Notes: generated by a model from the letters alone, not told the origin. A DNA stretch of 64,000 nt from Bacteroidales bacterium (GCA_017504965.1 JAFVQD010000020.1:1-64000); one strand, 5' to 3'. Shown: positions 53,444 to 63,024, numbered from the stretch's first letter. Numbers and translations: made by a program.

Positions 53444-56400
53444 ATGAAAAAGATAATTCTGCACAGCGGGCTATTGCTTGCAGCAATATCTCTTATCGTC
53501 GTTTCTTGTGTGCAGCAAGAGTATGACATAGAGGAGCTGAATACTGAGATGACCATAGGGGCTGCCGGTCTGGGCATCCCTTTAGGGAGTACTCAGCAGT
53601 TGAAGATTCAGGACTTTCTGGATTCAAATGATGTCAGTATCCTGAGCAAGGATGAATCGGGCGTCTTCTCGATTAAAATAGGAGATTCTCTCTCCCTTTC
53701 TGACAATATCCCAGATCTTTCCCAGATGGTAAATATCGATGGGGTAGAGTTCTCCCAGCCTTATACATTCTCTATGGAGGCCCTCAATCAGGATATCTCT
53801 ACTGAGGCGATGGCGATAGAGAGCACTTTCTCTCTGGGTGAAGGTTCCCTTATGGATGAGCTGAAGATGGATCCTATAAGTATGAAAAGCAGTGTGGCTT
53901 CTGGCTTGGCCGGTATTATGCCAAGTGATGACCAGCTTTCTCTGCATCTGGAGGATATGGAGTATATAAAGGACAATCTATACGCTAAAGATCTTCTTGG
54001 TGCGCTATCTATGGGTGATGGTGAGATCTCTATTCCCGATGGTATTCTTCCTGAAAAGAAACTGGAAACTAAAGAGTATGAGATGGAGATCAATATAACC
54101 CTTCCAGATGGTATCAAAAGTGTCTCTGAGATATCATTGAATCCGGATGCAAAAGTAAAATGTTCACTCTCGATAGAGGATCCGTTTTTGACAAAAGGTA
54201 AAATTGTACCTGCTATTGATATCGATTTGTCTGCCCTGCTGGAGATCGAAGGCAGTGAAGATCCTATCCATCTTAGCGACCTCGTCCTGAGTGATGCGAA
54301 TGGGTTTACAGCCTCGAAGACTTACGATGTTACAGCCTTCAATATAGATCCTTCAGAGTGGGACGGTAATACACTCTCAGCCAATAAGAAAGTCTCTATC
54401 TCAGGTGGTGTGTCTGTTTCAGGAGCAGCTACTACCAAAGCTGCACTTGATGCATCTGAGAATATGAAGCTTGATCTTCAGGTTACATATATAGATATGA
54501 ACATAGACAATGTAAGGCTGGAGATGAATCCTATTGAGGTAGAGGAGAGTGTGGAGATCTCGTTGGAGGTTCCCGAGGTAACCCTTCCTGAGGAGGTTAA
54601 AAGGGTAGGGAAAATATCCATTTCATCTGAATCTGAAGTCTCATTTACCATAGCACCCAAGAATATAATTCCTGGTGTTGGCCTTAAGATGTCAAGCCTT
54701 GAATTTGTATTCCCAGAGGGGTTGGAGGTGGAAGGTGCCGATGCTGACGGTGTCTTGAAACTGGCTTCGGATGTGGACTTGTCTACCCCTTATACAGACA
54801 ATCTGAAAATCAAATCTATGACTCTTGGTGATCCTGTGGGTGGCAAGATCAGCTACGCAGAAGATATAAAAGTGAGTATCAAGTGTGTGGCTGACGGTAC
54901 CATTGATACCAAGACACTCCCGAAAGATAAATCTGAGGATATGACAGTAGATACAGGTGTGGAGATTGGGTTGGTTATTGATGACTGTGAGATATTTACA
55001 AACAAGGTCTCAAAATCTGTCACTACCGAACCTGAAGAGTTTGTAGTGGAGTTCCCCGGTGAGGCTGCAGATTTCGGCACATTCGTGGTAACTCCTCAGG
55101 GAGAGCCTAAGGTGGAGATTATGGTAAATATTCCGGAAACATCGCTTGAGATAGAGATTGCCCAGGAGGGTATCGAGATAGTCCTTCCCCAGATGCTTGT
55201 CCTCAAGGATGTGGATCCATCGTTGAATTATGATCAGCAGAAGCACTCTTTGACACTTAAAGGTGAACTTCCTCCCAAGATTACCCTACCTGTAAAAGAG
55301 TTGGTAGTAACCCCGGAGAAAGACGAAAATGGCAAATATGTAGCTAAAGGGGAGTTCTCGGTGTCCGGAAATATAGAGATCCCCGAAAGTACAGTTTATG
55401 GATCAGAGCTTGATGACCTTGTCTCTTCAGGTATAGCGTTGTCAATCAATATTCCTGCTATGTCAGCAGCAGAAGTGAGTGTGAGCGAGTACTCATTTGG
55501 TGTATCAGAGGAGGAATCATTTGTCCTTCTTTCAGCCAAAGATCTCCCTAAGGAGCTTGTGGAGATCTCTAATGTGGAGATAGACGAGACTATGTTGAAG
55601 GTGGCTATCGCTGCAGAGAATCTTCCAGATTTCGGAGAGGAGAGTTCTATCAATGTAGATGTACTGGTCACCCTGCCCGATATAATCGTACCTAATGAGA
55701 TAGCTCTCAAAGGGGAGTTCAAAAACGGTAAGTTTTCTCAAGAGATAGAGATAGAGGATCTTGACCTGTCGGGCATTGATTTCTCTGAAGGAAAAGATCT
55801 GGAGGCTGAAGTTATCATTTCAGGTGGTGTGTATGTAACTAATCCTACCATAGATATGGAGGAGCTATCATCAGAAGATATCAAACTTGATCTTTCTGCT
55901 TCCATTTCGGACATAAAGGTTCTCAAACTGGAGGGTAAGGTGGACTATAAGATCGATGATATTACAGAGTCTGTAACTCTTTCTGACCTTCCTGACTTCT
56001 TGAGGAGTGATGATGTGTGTCTTGATATCGACAATCCAAGGATAGTGCTTGATGTCACTACAAATGTTGGTATCCCTATTGTAGGTACATTGAATCTGGT
56101 TTCATATAAAGGTGGTGTGGTGATTCCAGGTGCAGACATAGAGGTAGATCTTGATCTGCCGTTTACCGAGTCTGCCGATAAAGTGACCACTACTACATTA
56201 TGGATAGCAGGCGATAATAGCGGAGCCCCTGCCGATGTGCAGTTTGTAGAGGCCAATTTGGCAAATATCATTAAAGCTGTTCCAGACTCTATCGTGATCA
56301 GTGTAGCCGGAGGTACAGACCCTGCCACTACCAGTGTGGTGGAGACTACAGCCGATTATATTCTCGATCTGAAATATGAGCTGGTGGTTCCTTTGGCATT

Positions 56401-56815
56401 TGGAGAGGATATGAAGTTTGCCCTTTCTGATACCATCGATGTATCAGAGGCAGGTATTGGTAATATCCTGAAGATGGGTGATATCCAGCTGATAGGGGAG
56501 ATTACAAACACATTCCCTCTTAACTTTGAGATATCTGCACTCCTTCTGGACAGTGATGACCAGATTTTGGATACAGAGCCTGTCTCTCAGAAGATTCTCC
56601 CTTGCAAGTCAGATGGTTCTGCATCCCATACACCTCTGAAGCTTGAGCTTATAGCTAAAGAGGGTACAGATATGACCAAACTGGCCAAGATTAAAGTCTC
56701 ATTTGAAATTACCTCCAGGAATGTGGCCGGAATCCCTATCACAGAGGAATCATATATCCAGGCAAAGCTGGGGGTCAATCTTCCAAAAGGTATCACTTTA
56801 AGTAATCAAGAATAA
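53444..56815 (+). CDS. Large repeat lipoprotein of unknown function
   Basis: I recognise no family. The 1,123-residue protein has a lipoprotein signal with lipobox VVSC (Cys22), then an acidic, strand-rich body of tandem immunoglobulin-like or barrel-like modules. Internal repeats can be seen by eye: TLPDGIKSVSEISLNPDAKV (219-238), TLPEEVKRVGKISISSESEV (380-399) and DLPKELVEISNVEIDETMLK (700-719). An SISGGVSVSG-type strand recurs (about 318, 639 and 780). It is followed after 10 bases by a DUF5723 barrel, so the pair is probably co-expressed and may act together at the outer membrane. It directly follows the ribosomal operon terminator. Confidence 0.75.
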   Translation: MKKIILHSGLLLAAISLIVVSCVQQEYDIEELNTEMTIGAAGLGIPLGSTQQLKIQDFLDSNDVSILSKDESGVFSIKIGDSLSLSDNIPDLSQMVNIDGVEFSQPYTFSMEALNQDISTEAMAIESTFSLGEGSLMDELKMDPISMKSSVASGLAGIMPSDDQLSLHLEDMEYIKDNLYAKDLLGALSMGDGEISIPDGILPEKKLETKEYEMEINITLPDGIKSVSEISLNPDAKVKCSLSIEDPFLTKGKIVPAIDIDLSALLEIEGSEDPIHLSDLVLSDANGFTASKTYDVTAFNIDPSEWDGNTLSANKKVSISGGVSVSGAATTKAALDASENMKLDLQVTYIDMNIDNVRLEMNPIEVEESVEISLEVPEVTLPEEVKRVGKISISSESEVSFTIAPKNIIPGVGLKMSSLEFVFPEGLEVEGADADGVLKLASDVDLSTPYTDNLKIKSMTLGDPVGGKISYAEDIKVSIKCVADGTIDTKTLPKDKSEDMTVDTGVEIGLVIDDCEIFTNKVSKSVTTEPEEFVVEFPGEAADFGTFVVTPQGEPKVEIMVNIPETSLEIEIAQEGIEIVLPQMLVLKDVDPSLNYDQQKHSLTLKGELPPKITLPVKELVVTPEKDENGKYVAKGEFSVSGNIEIPESTVYGSELDDLVSSGIALSINIPAMSAAEVSVSEYSFGVSEEESFVLLSAKDLPKELVEISNVEIDETMLKVAIAAENLPDFGEESSINVDVLVTLPDIIVPNEIALKGEFKNGKFSQEIEIEDLDLSGIDFSEGKDLEAEVIISGGVYVTNPTIDMEELSSEDIKLDLSASISDIKVLKLEGKVDYKIDDITESVTLSDLPDFLRSDDVCLDIDNPRIVLDVTTNVGIPIVGTLNLVSYKGGVVIPGADIEVDLDLPFTESADKVTTTTLWIAGDNSGAPADVQFVEANLANIIKAVPDSIVISVAGGTDPATTSVVETTADYILDLKYELVVPLAFGEDMKFALSDTIDVSEAGIGNILKMGDIQLIGEITNTFPLNFEISALLLDSDDQILDTEPVSQKILPCKSDGSASHTPLKLELIAKEGTDMTKLAKIKVSFEITSRNVAGIPITEESYIQAKLGVNLPKGITLSNQE

Positions 56816-56825
56816 TAGAAGAGTT

Positions 56826-58214
56826 ATGCGCAAATATATATTTACATATCTTGTTTTGATGATGTTGCCTCTCGCTGTATGCGGACAGGCACTTAGAGGC
56901 AGTTACTTCTTCGATTCATCACTCCAGAGGGTGAAGATGAACCCCGCTTTCTCACCCAAGACCAATTATGTGACTATTCCTGTTCTTGGTGACTTTGCAC
57001 TGCACGTGAACAGTAATATAGGTGTTTCCAACTTCCTCTTCCCTAAGGATGGGGAGCTGTATACATACTTGAACCAGAGAGTATCCACTGCAGAGTTTTT
57101 GGCTATGATGCCGGCTCAGCCCAGGATACAGATGGCTCTGGATATGGATCTTCTGGGCACCGGTTTTTATATCGGACAGAAGAATTTCATAACAGTGGAT
57201 GTGGGTGAAAGATTTGACCTGAGGATGGATGTCCCCTCAGAGCTCTTCGTATTCCTCAAGGATGGTATGGCTAAAGATACCTATAACTTCAAGGATTTCA
57301 CCATTCATCAGAATGCTTATCTTCAGGCATCTGTCGGATACAAAAGGGATTTGGGCGATTTGGTTCCCGGCCTTAGCGTAGGTGCAAAAGTCAAATTCCT
57401 CGCCGGTATCGACAGGATAGATATGAAGATAAACGATGCTACTGTGTATATGAGCCAGGACAAGTGGGAGCTCTCTACAGATGCTGAGGGTGTCATCTAT
57501 GGAAAGGGTGTTAATTTCCAGGAGCCGGGACCAGATGAGTCTCTTCCTTCGATCAAGCTTGAAACAGACCAGCTGGGTGTAGCAGGATGGGGTGTGGCCT
57601 TTGATTTGGGTGCTGAGTACAAACTTGATCTCGATATACCTGTGATCGATGGCGTCAACTTCTCTGCGTCTGTAGTAGATCTGGGTACCATCATCTATTC
57701 AAATGGAAGTGCTACCAGACTTATGTCTCAAGGTAATGCAGCATTTGAGGGGCTAAAGGATATCAATGCAGAGTTCGATATCGACGAGAGCCTAAAGAAG
57801 ATAGGTGCTGACTTTATGGCTTTGGCCAATTTCCAGGAGGTCCAGGGTGATCAGGGGGGATCTGCGGCCATTACACCTAAAGCCTATGTGGGTGTAGAGG
57901 CTCCGATGCTCAATAACCTTATGAGTGTAGGTCTTCTCTACTCATATATGTATGGAATCAGCGATCTGACCGCTTCATATAACCTGAAGGTAAAGGATAT
58001 ATTCAATGTAGGCCTTAACTATTCATTCCTGAATACTGCCAAGACCTTAGGTTTCATTATGGAGTTCGTCCCCAGAAATGGTATGGCCATCTTCTTCGGT
58101 ACAGACTATATGAATTTCAGTTACATCCCTCAGGGACTCCCTGTAGACAAAGTGATTATGAATGCCAAGCTGGGACTCCAGGTGACATTCGGTACTAAAC
58201 ATATAAAGAAATAG
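56826..58214 (+). CDS. DUF5723 outer-membrane barrel protein
   Basis: A protein of 462 residues with a signal peptide (cleavage near VCG-QALRG) and the opening YFFDSSLQRVKMNPAFSP of DUF5723, a Bacteroidota family of predicted outer-membrane barrels related in look to FadL/PorV types. The late strands (GLLYSYMYGISDLTASYNLK) alternate as in a barrel. Function is unknown; the large lipoprotein gene upstream is its likely partner. It overlaps the convergent GSCFA gene by 20 bases. Confidence 0.8.
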   Translation: MRKYIFTYLVLMMLPLAVCGQALRGSYFFDSSLQRVKMNPAFSPKTNYVTIPVLGDFALHVNSNIGVSNFLFPKDGELYTYLNQRVSTAEFLAMMPAQPRIQMALDMDLLGTGFYIGQKNFITVDVGERFDLRMDVPSELFVFLKDGMAKDTYNFKDFTIHQNAYLQASVGYKRDLGDLVPGLSVGAKVKFLAGIDRIDMKINDATVYMSQDKWELSTDAEGVIYGKGVNFQEPGPDESLPSIKLETDQLGVAGWGVAFDLGAEYKLDLDIPVIDGVNFSASVVDLGTIIYSNGSATRLMSQGNAAFEGLKDINAEFDIDESLKKIGADFMALANFQEVQGDQGGSAAITPKAYVGVEAPMLNNLMSVGLLYSYMYGISDLTASYNLKVKDIFNVGLNYSFLNTAKTLGFIMEFVPRNGMAIFFGTDYMNFSYIPQGLPVDKVIMNAKLGLQVTFGTKHIKK

Positions 58215-58971
58215 TGTCTCTGAACCTCTCCCAGACGATCCTGACAGTCTCATCGGAGGGGTGGACAGTATCTTCGGCGAAATACTTATAGTCCCGAAGT
58301 TCATCCAGTACTATTTCATAAGCTGGGAAATAATGTGCGTTATCGAAAGATGCGCACATTTTTTCTATGGCCAGCAGAAGTATCGCTTTTGAAATCTGAT
58401 TGCCGTGCAGGCCGTCTTTCAAATGTCTGATGGGGCTCACCGTAAAGATCCACTTCTTGTTTGCCCCCCACTCGGGATGGGATATCAGAGGGGAGAAGAT
58501 CTCTACTATCTCATCTACATCCAGCCTCTCTCTGTGAAACTCGTATGCAGGGACTTTATGGCAGTTTGAGACTATTATATCTCTCTCTTTATGTCTGAAT
58601 ACCCAGGAGGTGCCAAAAGTGACTATGACTACGGATGCATCCTTGAAATACTCAGATGTCTCCTGCAGTGAGGTATTGGCCATCTCAAGAAACTCTTCAG
58701 GGGATGGGGAGGCAAAGCTGCCGTGGTGATAGAACGACACATAACTCTTGGGACGGGAGAGGCCGGCATTCTTCCCATAGAGAGGGTCCCTCTCCACCAC
58801 ATCACCCATACAGAAAGGCTCCTTAGTCATAAGGCGGGATATGGAGTTGGCTATGGATACAGGGTTGAATAGGACCCCGAAAGGGTTATTTATAATGTTA
58901 TATCCATTTTCAGAGAGGTGTTTCCCCACCTCTGATGCGAAGCAAGATCCGAATGAGATGATTTTTTCCAT
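58195..58971 (-). CDS. GSCFA domain protein
   Basis: A 258-residue protein whose opening IISFGSCFASEVGKHL is the GSCFA signature, an SGNH-like hydrolase fold; the late DTVHPSD supplies the usual Asp/His pair. Related proteins are acyl- or acetyl-esterases or transferases, but no substrate is known. The ATG at 58971 was chosen because it starts at the domain; a longer frame upstream runs through the tdh start and is not credible. It is divergent from tdh. Confidence 0.85.
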   Translation of the reverse strand: MEKIISFGSCFASEVGKHLSENGYNIINNPFGVLFNPVSIANSISRLMTKEPFCMGDVVERDPLYGKNAGLSRPKSYVSFYHHGSFASPSPEEFLEMANTSLQETSEYFKDASVVIVTFGTSWVFRHKERDIIVSNCHKVPAYEFHRERLDVDEIVEIFSPLISHPEWGANKKWIFTVSPIRHLKDGLHGNQISKAILLLAIEKMCASFDNAHYFPAYEIVLDELRDYKYFAEDTVHPSDETVRIVWERFRDTISLYV

Positions 58972-59005
58972 ACCATAAAAGTAAATAAAAAGAACATAAA
59001 GAGGA

Positions 59006-59025
59006 AAATTTGTATAAATTTGTAT
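59006..59025. repeat. Tandem 10-base repeat between GSCFA gene and tdh, containing a promoter element
   Basis: AAATTTGTAT occurs twice in a row (59006-59015, 59016-59025) and continues as AAATAAAAG. The junction makes TAAATTTG (59015-59022), a match to the -7 consensus, 21 bases before the tdh ATG. The repeat may be an operator with one helical-turn period, or simple AT-rich drift. Confidence 0.45.
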
Positions 59026-59043
59026 AAATAAAAGTACAAGCGG

Positions 59044-59991
59044 ATGAAAAGGATACTTATAGTAGGTGCAGGCGGTCAGATCGGTACGGAACTGGTCCCC
59101 CATCTTCAGAAACATTATGGTCACGATAATGTGATCGCTGCCGATCTTAGAGATGATATGGTAGCCAAAATGTCTCAAGTAGCGATAACGGAGAAGCTTG
59201 ATATCTTGGATATCAATGCTTTCGAGACCATCGTCAAAAAATATGATATCGATGCCATCTTCAATATGGTGGCTCTCCTCTCAGCCACAGGAGAGAAGAA
59301 TCCTGAACTCGCTTGGAAAATAAATATGGGGGCTCTTATGAACTCCCTCACTCTGGCAAAAGAGTATAAGACAGCACTCTTTACCCCCAGTTCTATCGGG
59401 GCTTTCGGAGAAAACACACCACACGACAATACTCCACAAGACACAGTGATGAGACCCAATACCATCTATGGTGTATGCAAGGTCTCAGGTGAGCTTATTT
59501 CCGATTACTATTTTACCAGATTCGGTGTAGACACCAGAAGTGTACGCTTCCCGGGTATCATCTCAAATGGAGCCCTCCCCGGTGGTGGTACTACAGACTA
59601 TGCTGTAGAGGTATTCTACGAGGTACTCAAGCACAAGCACTACACTTGCCCTATACCTCCCGATACATATATGGATATGCTCTATATGCCCGATGCCCTC
59701 AATGCTGTGACACAGCTTATGGAGGCAGATCCATCAAAACTCATCCACAGGAACAGTTTCAATATCACCTGTATGAGTTTTACACCTACCCAGCTTTTCG
59801 AGAAGATCAAACAGCGTATCCCGGATGCTACTTTCGATTTCGATATCGATCCAGTGAAGGCACAGATCTCAGCCTCTTGGCCAAACAAGCTTGACGACAC
59901 TTGTGCCAGAGAGGAGTGGGGATGGAATCCTCAGTGGGATATCGATGCTATGATAGATGATATGCTTGACAAAATCTCTAAAAAATTATAA
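59044..59991 (+). CDS. tdh: L-threonine 3-dehydrogenase (SDR type)
   Basis: A 315-residue short-chain dehydrogenase of the epimerase-like threonine dehydrogenase group. The NAD-binding turn is VGAGGQIG (7-14), and the YGVCK catalytic Tyr-Lys pair follows the TPSSIGAFG strand. It oxidises threonine to 2-amino-3-ketobutyrate. The partner kbl is not adjacent. The last residues KKL and the stop codon lie within the left arm of the palindromic repeat that follows. Confidence 0.88.
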   Translation: MKRILIVGAGGQIGTELVPHLQKHYGHDNVIAADLRDDMVAKMSQVAITEKLDILDINAFETIVKKYDIDAIFNMVALLSATGEKNPELAWKINMGALMNSLTLAKEYKTALFTPSSIGAFGENTPHDNTPQDTVMRPNTIYGVCKVSGELISDYYFTRFGVDTRSVRFPGIISNGALPGGGTTDYAVEVFYEVLKHKHYTCPIPPDTYMDMLYMPDALNAVTQLMEADPSKLIHRNSFNITCMSFTPTQLFEKIKQRIPDATFDFDIDPVKAQISASWPNKLDDTCAREEWGWNPQWDIDAMIDDMLDKISKKL

Positions 59992-60146
59992 AATAGGGCG
60001 ATTTCTGCGTTATACCTCGCTACGAAAATCCTCATTTACGCCAAGTAAACTCCGGTTTTCGTAGCATCATATGCCTTGAAATCACACCTCTTTTATAATT
60101 TTTTCTATACAGAGACATAGGGTGATTTATGCGTTATACCTCGCTA
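59979..60146. repeat. Palindromic repeat element with a second partial copy
   Basis: Copy 1 (59979-60104) has inverted ends, AAAAAATTATAAAATAGGGC on the left and its near complement ending at 60104 on the right (about 26 bases, one gap). Inside is a hairpin of CTACGAAAA (60020-60028) with TTTTCGTAG (60056-60064) and an inner TTTAC/GTAAA stem. A 30-base segment of copy 1 (59993-60022) recurs at 60117-60146 with 2 mismatches. The tdh stop codon lies in the left end, and the stop of the LptF/G gene is the last triplet of the partial copy. It looks like a short mobile or REP-like element that also ends both transcripts. Confidence 0.65.
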
Positions 60147-61238
60147 TTTCGGAGCCATCTTGTAGAGTACTGCTGCGATGATGGCGTAGAGGACATTGGG
60201 TAGCCAGATGGCTATTCCCGGTGGGAGTGTGTCTGTAAAGACAAACATCTGACTGAATCTCATAAACAATATGTAAGAGAAGCTCAGAGCTATTCCTACA
60301 CCCAGATTCAGACCTATGCCACCCCGTCTTTTCTTGGACGAGAGCGATACACCTATGATGGTGAGGATAAATGCCGAGAAGGGCATAGCATATCTGTTGT
60401 TCCTCTCGATAAGGGAGTATTTGACCATAGTGTCACCCCTCATCTTCTGTGTCTCGATAAGTTCATTAAGCTGGAAATAGTCGAGCGATTCCACCGTATT
60501 CTCCCTCCTGTAGAAGTCATCTATCGACAGGTTGATCACTGTGTCAAGCTGAGATCCGAAGGTGATGGTCTCTTTACCGTTTACAAAATCCCTCTTAAAG
60601 TACTTTCTGAGTGTCCAGGCCTGCTTGGTGGAGTCCCAGGCTGCAGTCTCGGCACTTATTTTGGAGATCATCTCATTGTCCTTTATACTCTCGAGGGTAA
60701 ATCTGTATGCAGTGTTGTTCCAGGTGCTGAACGACTCCACATATGCGAAGTCTCCGGGTGCTATCTGGTAGTGTATATGTCTCTTATTGTTGTAGAATCG
60801 GGCACCTTTTATATATTTCCCCTCGAAAGCAAGTCTGGTCTTGTTTGCAGGGGGGATGATGAACAGGTTCAGGCAGAGGCTGAATAACGCGATGATAAGT
60901 GCAGATATCATATAGGGGACCATCAGCCTTTTGAAACTCACCCCACCCGAGAGCATAGCTATTATTTCACTGTCACCGGCCAGCTTGGATGTGAAGAAGA
61001 TAACGGTAATGAAGACGAATATGGCGCTGAACATATTCATAAAGTAGGGGATGAAGTTCGCATAGTATGTAAATGCTATCTCACGCAGGCTCACTTCATT
61101 GTCCACGAAGTCGTCGATCTTCTCACTGATGTCGAAGATGATGACGATGACGATAATCAACGCCAGTGCCACAAAGAATGTCCCTATGAACTTCTTTATG
61201 ATATATCTGTCGAGTATGGTCAGTCTCGGTAGTTTCAT
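60144..61238 (-). CDS. LptF/LptG family lipopolysaccharide export permease
   Basis: A 364-residue permease opening LPRLTILDRYIIKKFIGTF, with membrane helices near 15-37, 58-80, 100-122, 275-295, 303-322 and 335-355 and a periplasmic jellyroll between. It is the YjgP/YjgQ layout. With LptB it extracts lipopolysaccharide from the inner membrane. Which of LptF or LptG it is cannot be told, and only one is present here. It follows tgt directly (no gap). Confidence 0.9.
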   Translation of the reverse strand: MKLPRLTILDRYIIKKFIGTFFVALALIIVIVIIFDISEKIDDFVDNEVSLREIAFTYYANFIPYFMNMFSAIFVFITVIFFTSKLAGDSEIIAMLSGGVSFKRLMVPYMISALIIALFSLCLNLFIIPPANKTRLAFEGKYIKGARFYNNKRHIHYQIAPGDFAYVESFSTWNNTAYRFTLESIKDNEMISKISAETAAWDSTKQAWTLRKYFKRDFVNGKETITFGSQLDTVINLSIDDFYRRENTVESLDYFQLNELIETQKMRGDTMVKYSLIERNNRYAMPFSAFILTIIGVSLSSKKRRGGIGLNLGVGIALSFSYILFMRFSQMFVFTDTLPPGIAIWLPNVLYAIIAAVLYKMAPK

Positions 61239-62369
61239 CTAAATTCTGGTTTCCAGTTTTTTCACCACACTGTTTTTCCAGGAGTTGAAGTCTCCGGCTT
61301 CGATGTGGGCACGGGCCTGTGTCACCAGATCGAGGTAGAATGCCAGATTGTGTTCGCTGGCTATCTGTGCCGCAAGCATCTCTCCTGCTATAAACATATG
61401 GCGAAGATAAGCTTTTGTATAGGTTTTGTCAACAAAAGATTTTCCTTGGGGATCGAGAGGGGTGAAGTCGTTTGCCCATTTCTTGTTTCTGATATTGATC
61501 GTACCCTCCCAGGTGAAGAGCATCCCGTTACGACCGTTGCGTGTAGGCATCACGCAGTCGAACATATCGACACCTCTGGCGATCCCTTCGAGTATGTTGG
61601 CCGGTGTACCTACCCCCATAAGGTAGCGTGGCTTGTCTGCCGGTAAAATGGGATGTACCACCTCTATCATCTCGTACATCTTCTCTGTGGGTTCACCTAC
61701 GGCCAGTCCACCTATGGCATAACCCTCTCTGTCGAGAGATACAGCGTGCTCTGCTGCCTGACGGCGCAGGTCGGGATATACGCACCCCTGGACTATAGGG
61801 AAATATGCCTGATGGTATCCGTAAAGGGGCTCTGTCTCGTCGAAGTGCTTTATCCCCCTCTCAAGCCAGGCTTGTGTAAGTTTCAGCGACTTGGCTGCGT
61901 ATGTGTAGTCGGCATCGCCCGGGGTACACTCATCCAGGGCCATAATTATGTCGGCTCCGATCTTTCTCTGGGTGTCTACGTTGTTCTCCGGGGTAAATAT
62001 GTGTTTGGATCCGTCTATATGTGAGCGGAATGTGCATCCATCCGGGGTGAGTTTTCTGTTTTCAGCCAGTGAAAATACCTGAAATCCTCCGCTGTCTGTA
62101 AGGATAGGCTTGTCCCAGCTGATGAACTTATGGAGTCCACCGGCTTTATAGAGGGTATCCAGACCGGGTCTGAGGTAGAGGTGGTATGTGTTTCCAAGGC
62201 ATATTTCCGCCTTGATGTCATCGGCCAGGTCCCTGTGGTATACCCCTTTTACCGAGCCGAGTGTCCCCACCGGCATAAAGATAGGTGTCTCTATCGTGCC
62301 GTGGTCTGTATGTAGTCTTCCCCTGCGTGCGCAGCTCTGGGGATCTGTGTGCAGTAGTTCAAATTTCAT
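61239..62369 (-). CDS. tgt: tRNA-guanine transglycosylase, without zinc-ligand cysteines
   Basis: A 376-residue TGT. The active-site parts LTDSGGFQVFSL and GVDMFDCVMPTRNGRNG (with the nucleophile Asp in MFDC) are intact, so it should exchange G34 for the queuosine precursor in GUN tRNAs. The C-terminal zinc site, usually CxCxxC plus His, reads DPQGKSFVDKTYTKAYLRHM, with no cysteine; only the later His in SEHNLAFY remains. The fold may be stabilised otherwise. It lies between thiN and the LptF/G gene. Confidence 0.93.
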   Translation of the reverse strand: MKFELLHTDPQSCARRGRLHTDHGTIETPIFMPVGTLGSVKGVYHRDLADDIKAEICLGNTYHLYLRPGLDTLYKAGGLHKFISWDKPILTDSGGFQVFSLAENRKLTPDGCTFRSHIDGSKHIFTPENNVDTQRKIGADIIMALDECTPGDADYTYAAKSLKLTQAWLERGIKHFDETEPLYGYHQAYFPIVQGCVYPDLRRQAAEHAVSLDREGYAIGGLAVGEPTEKMYEMIEVVHPILPADKPRYLMGVGTPANILEGIARGVDMFDCVMPTRNGRNGMLFTWEGTINIRNKKWANDFTPLDPQGKSFVDKTYTKAYLRHMFIAGEMLAAQIASEHNLAFYLDLVTQARAHIEAGDFNSWKNSVVKKLETRI

Positions 62370-62370
62370 A

Positions 62371-63024
62371 TTATCTCATCCCCCCGACATAGACCAATAT
62401 CCTGGCGGGGTGGTTCATTTTAAAGGTTACTGTATCTTCTGTCGCCACGTTGAGTGTCGCTTTCCACCACGACCACTGGTCAAATATCACCTCATCTGTA
62501 GGGTACTCTACCCCGAAGGTGGTGAGTTTGAGTGTCGGGTCGGTGGCAAAAATCGATATCTCCCTCCCTCTCCCTACAAGGATCGAACCGTCCCCATCGA
62601 TCGGGACAAATCTCCCCCTGTCTGAGACCATCTCTATAGTAGCACCCTCGGGGAGCATCTCTGCATACATCATCAGCAGTGATATGTTCCCAAGTGTGTG
62701 GTCCTCGCGCTTCCCTGTGGCACCTAAGATAGTTATGCTGAAGGGCCCTGTCACCCCTTGCGCGTGGCGCAATGTAAATCTTACCGCTTTCGTGAGGTCG
62801 TTGTACTCCTGCTCACTTTCAGAGTGGATGATCTCGCGAAATCTCTCCTTGTTCTGTGGAGAGATGGAGTCCATATCCCCTACGATGAAATCGGGCACCC
62901 GGTATCTGAGTGCATCCTCCACTGCTCCGTCGCAGCATATGAGGATATCACCACCCGTCAGAATGTCGAGGGTCTCTCCCCTTTTGGGGAATTCTCCGGC
63001 TGCCAGGATTACGTATTGCATCAT
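62371..63024 (-). CDS. thiN: Thiamine diphosphokinase
   Basis: A 217-residue TPK: CDGAVEDAL near residue 31, VGDMDSISPQ and EQEYNDLTKAV carry the aspartates that bind thiamine, Mg and ATP, and TILGATGKREDHTLGN is the second conserved block. It makes the cofactor thiamine diphosphate. The tandem ATGs at 63024 and 63021 overlap the fmt stop (ATGATG), indicating coupling. Confidence 0.9.
   Translation of the reverse strand: MMQYVILAAGEFPKRGETLDILTGGDILICCDGAVEDALRYRVPDFIVGDMDSISPQNKERFREIIHSESEQEYNDLTKAVRFTLRHAQGVTGPFSITILGATGKREDHTLGNISLLMMYAEMLPEGATIEMVSDRGRFVPIDGDGSILVGRGREISIFATDPTLKLTTFGVEYPTDEVIFDQWSWWKATLNVATEDTVTFKMNHPARILVYVGGMR

Noticed and set aside
59993..60146. The two 30-base repeats as a CRISPR remnant
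   Set aside because: Only two copies, a 94-base spacing, internal inverted ends and no cas genes; the layout is that of a palindromic element.
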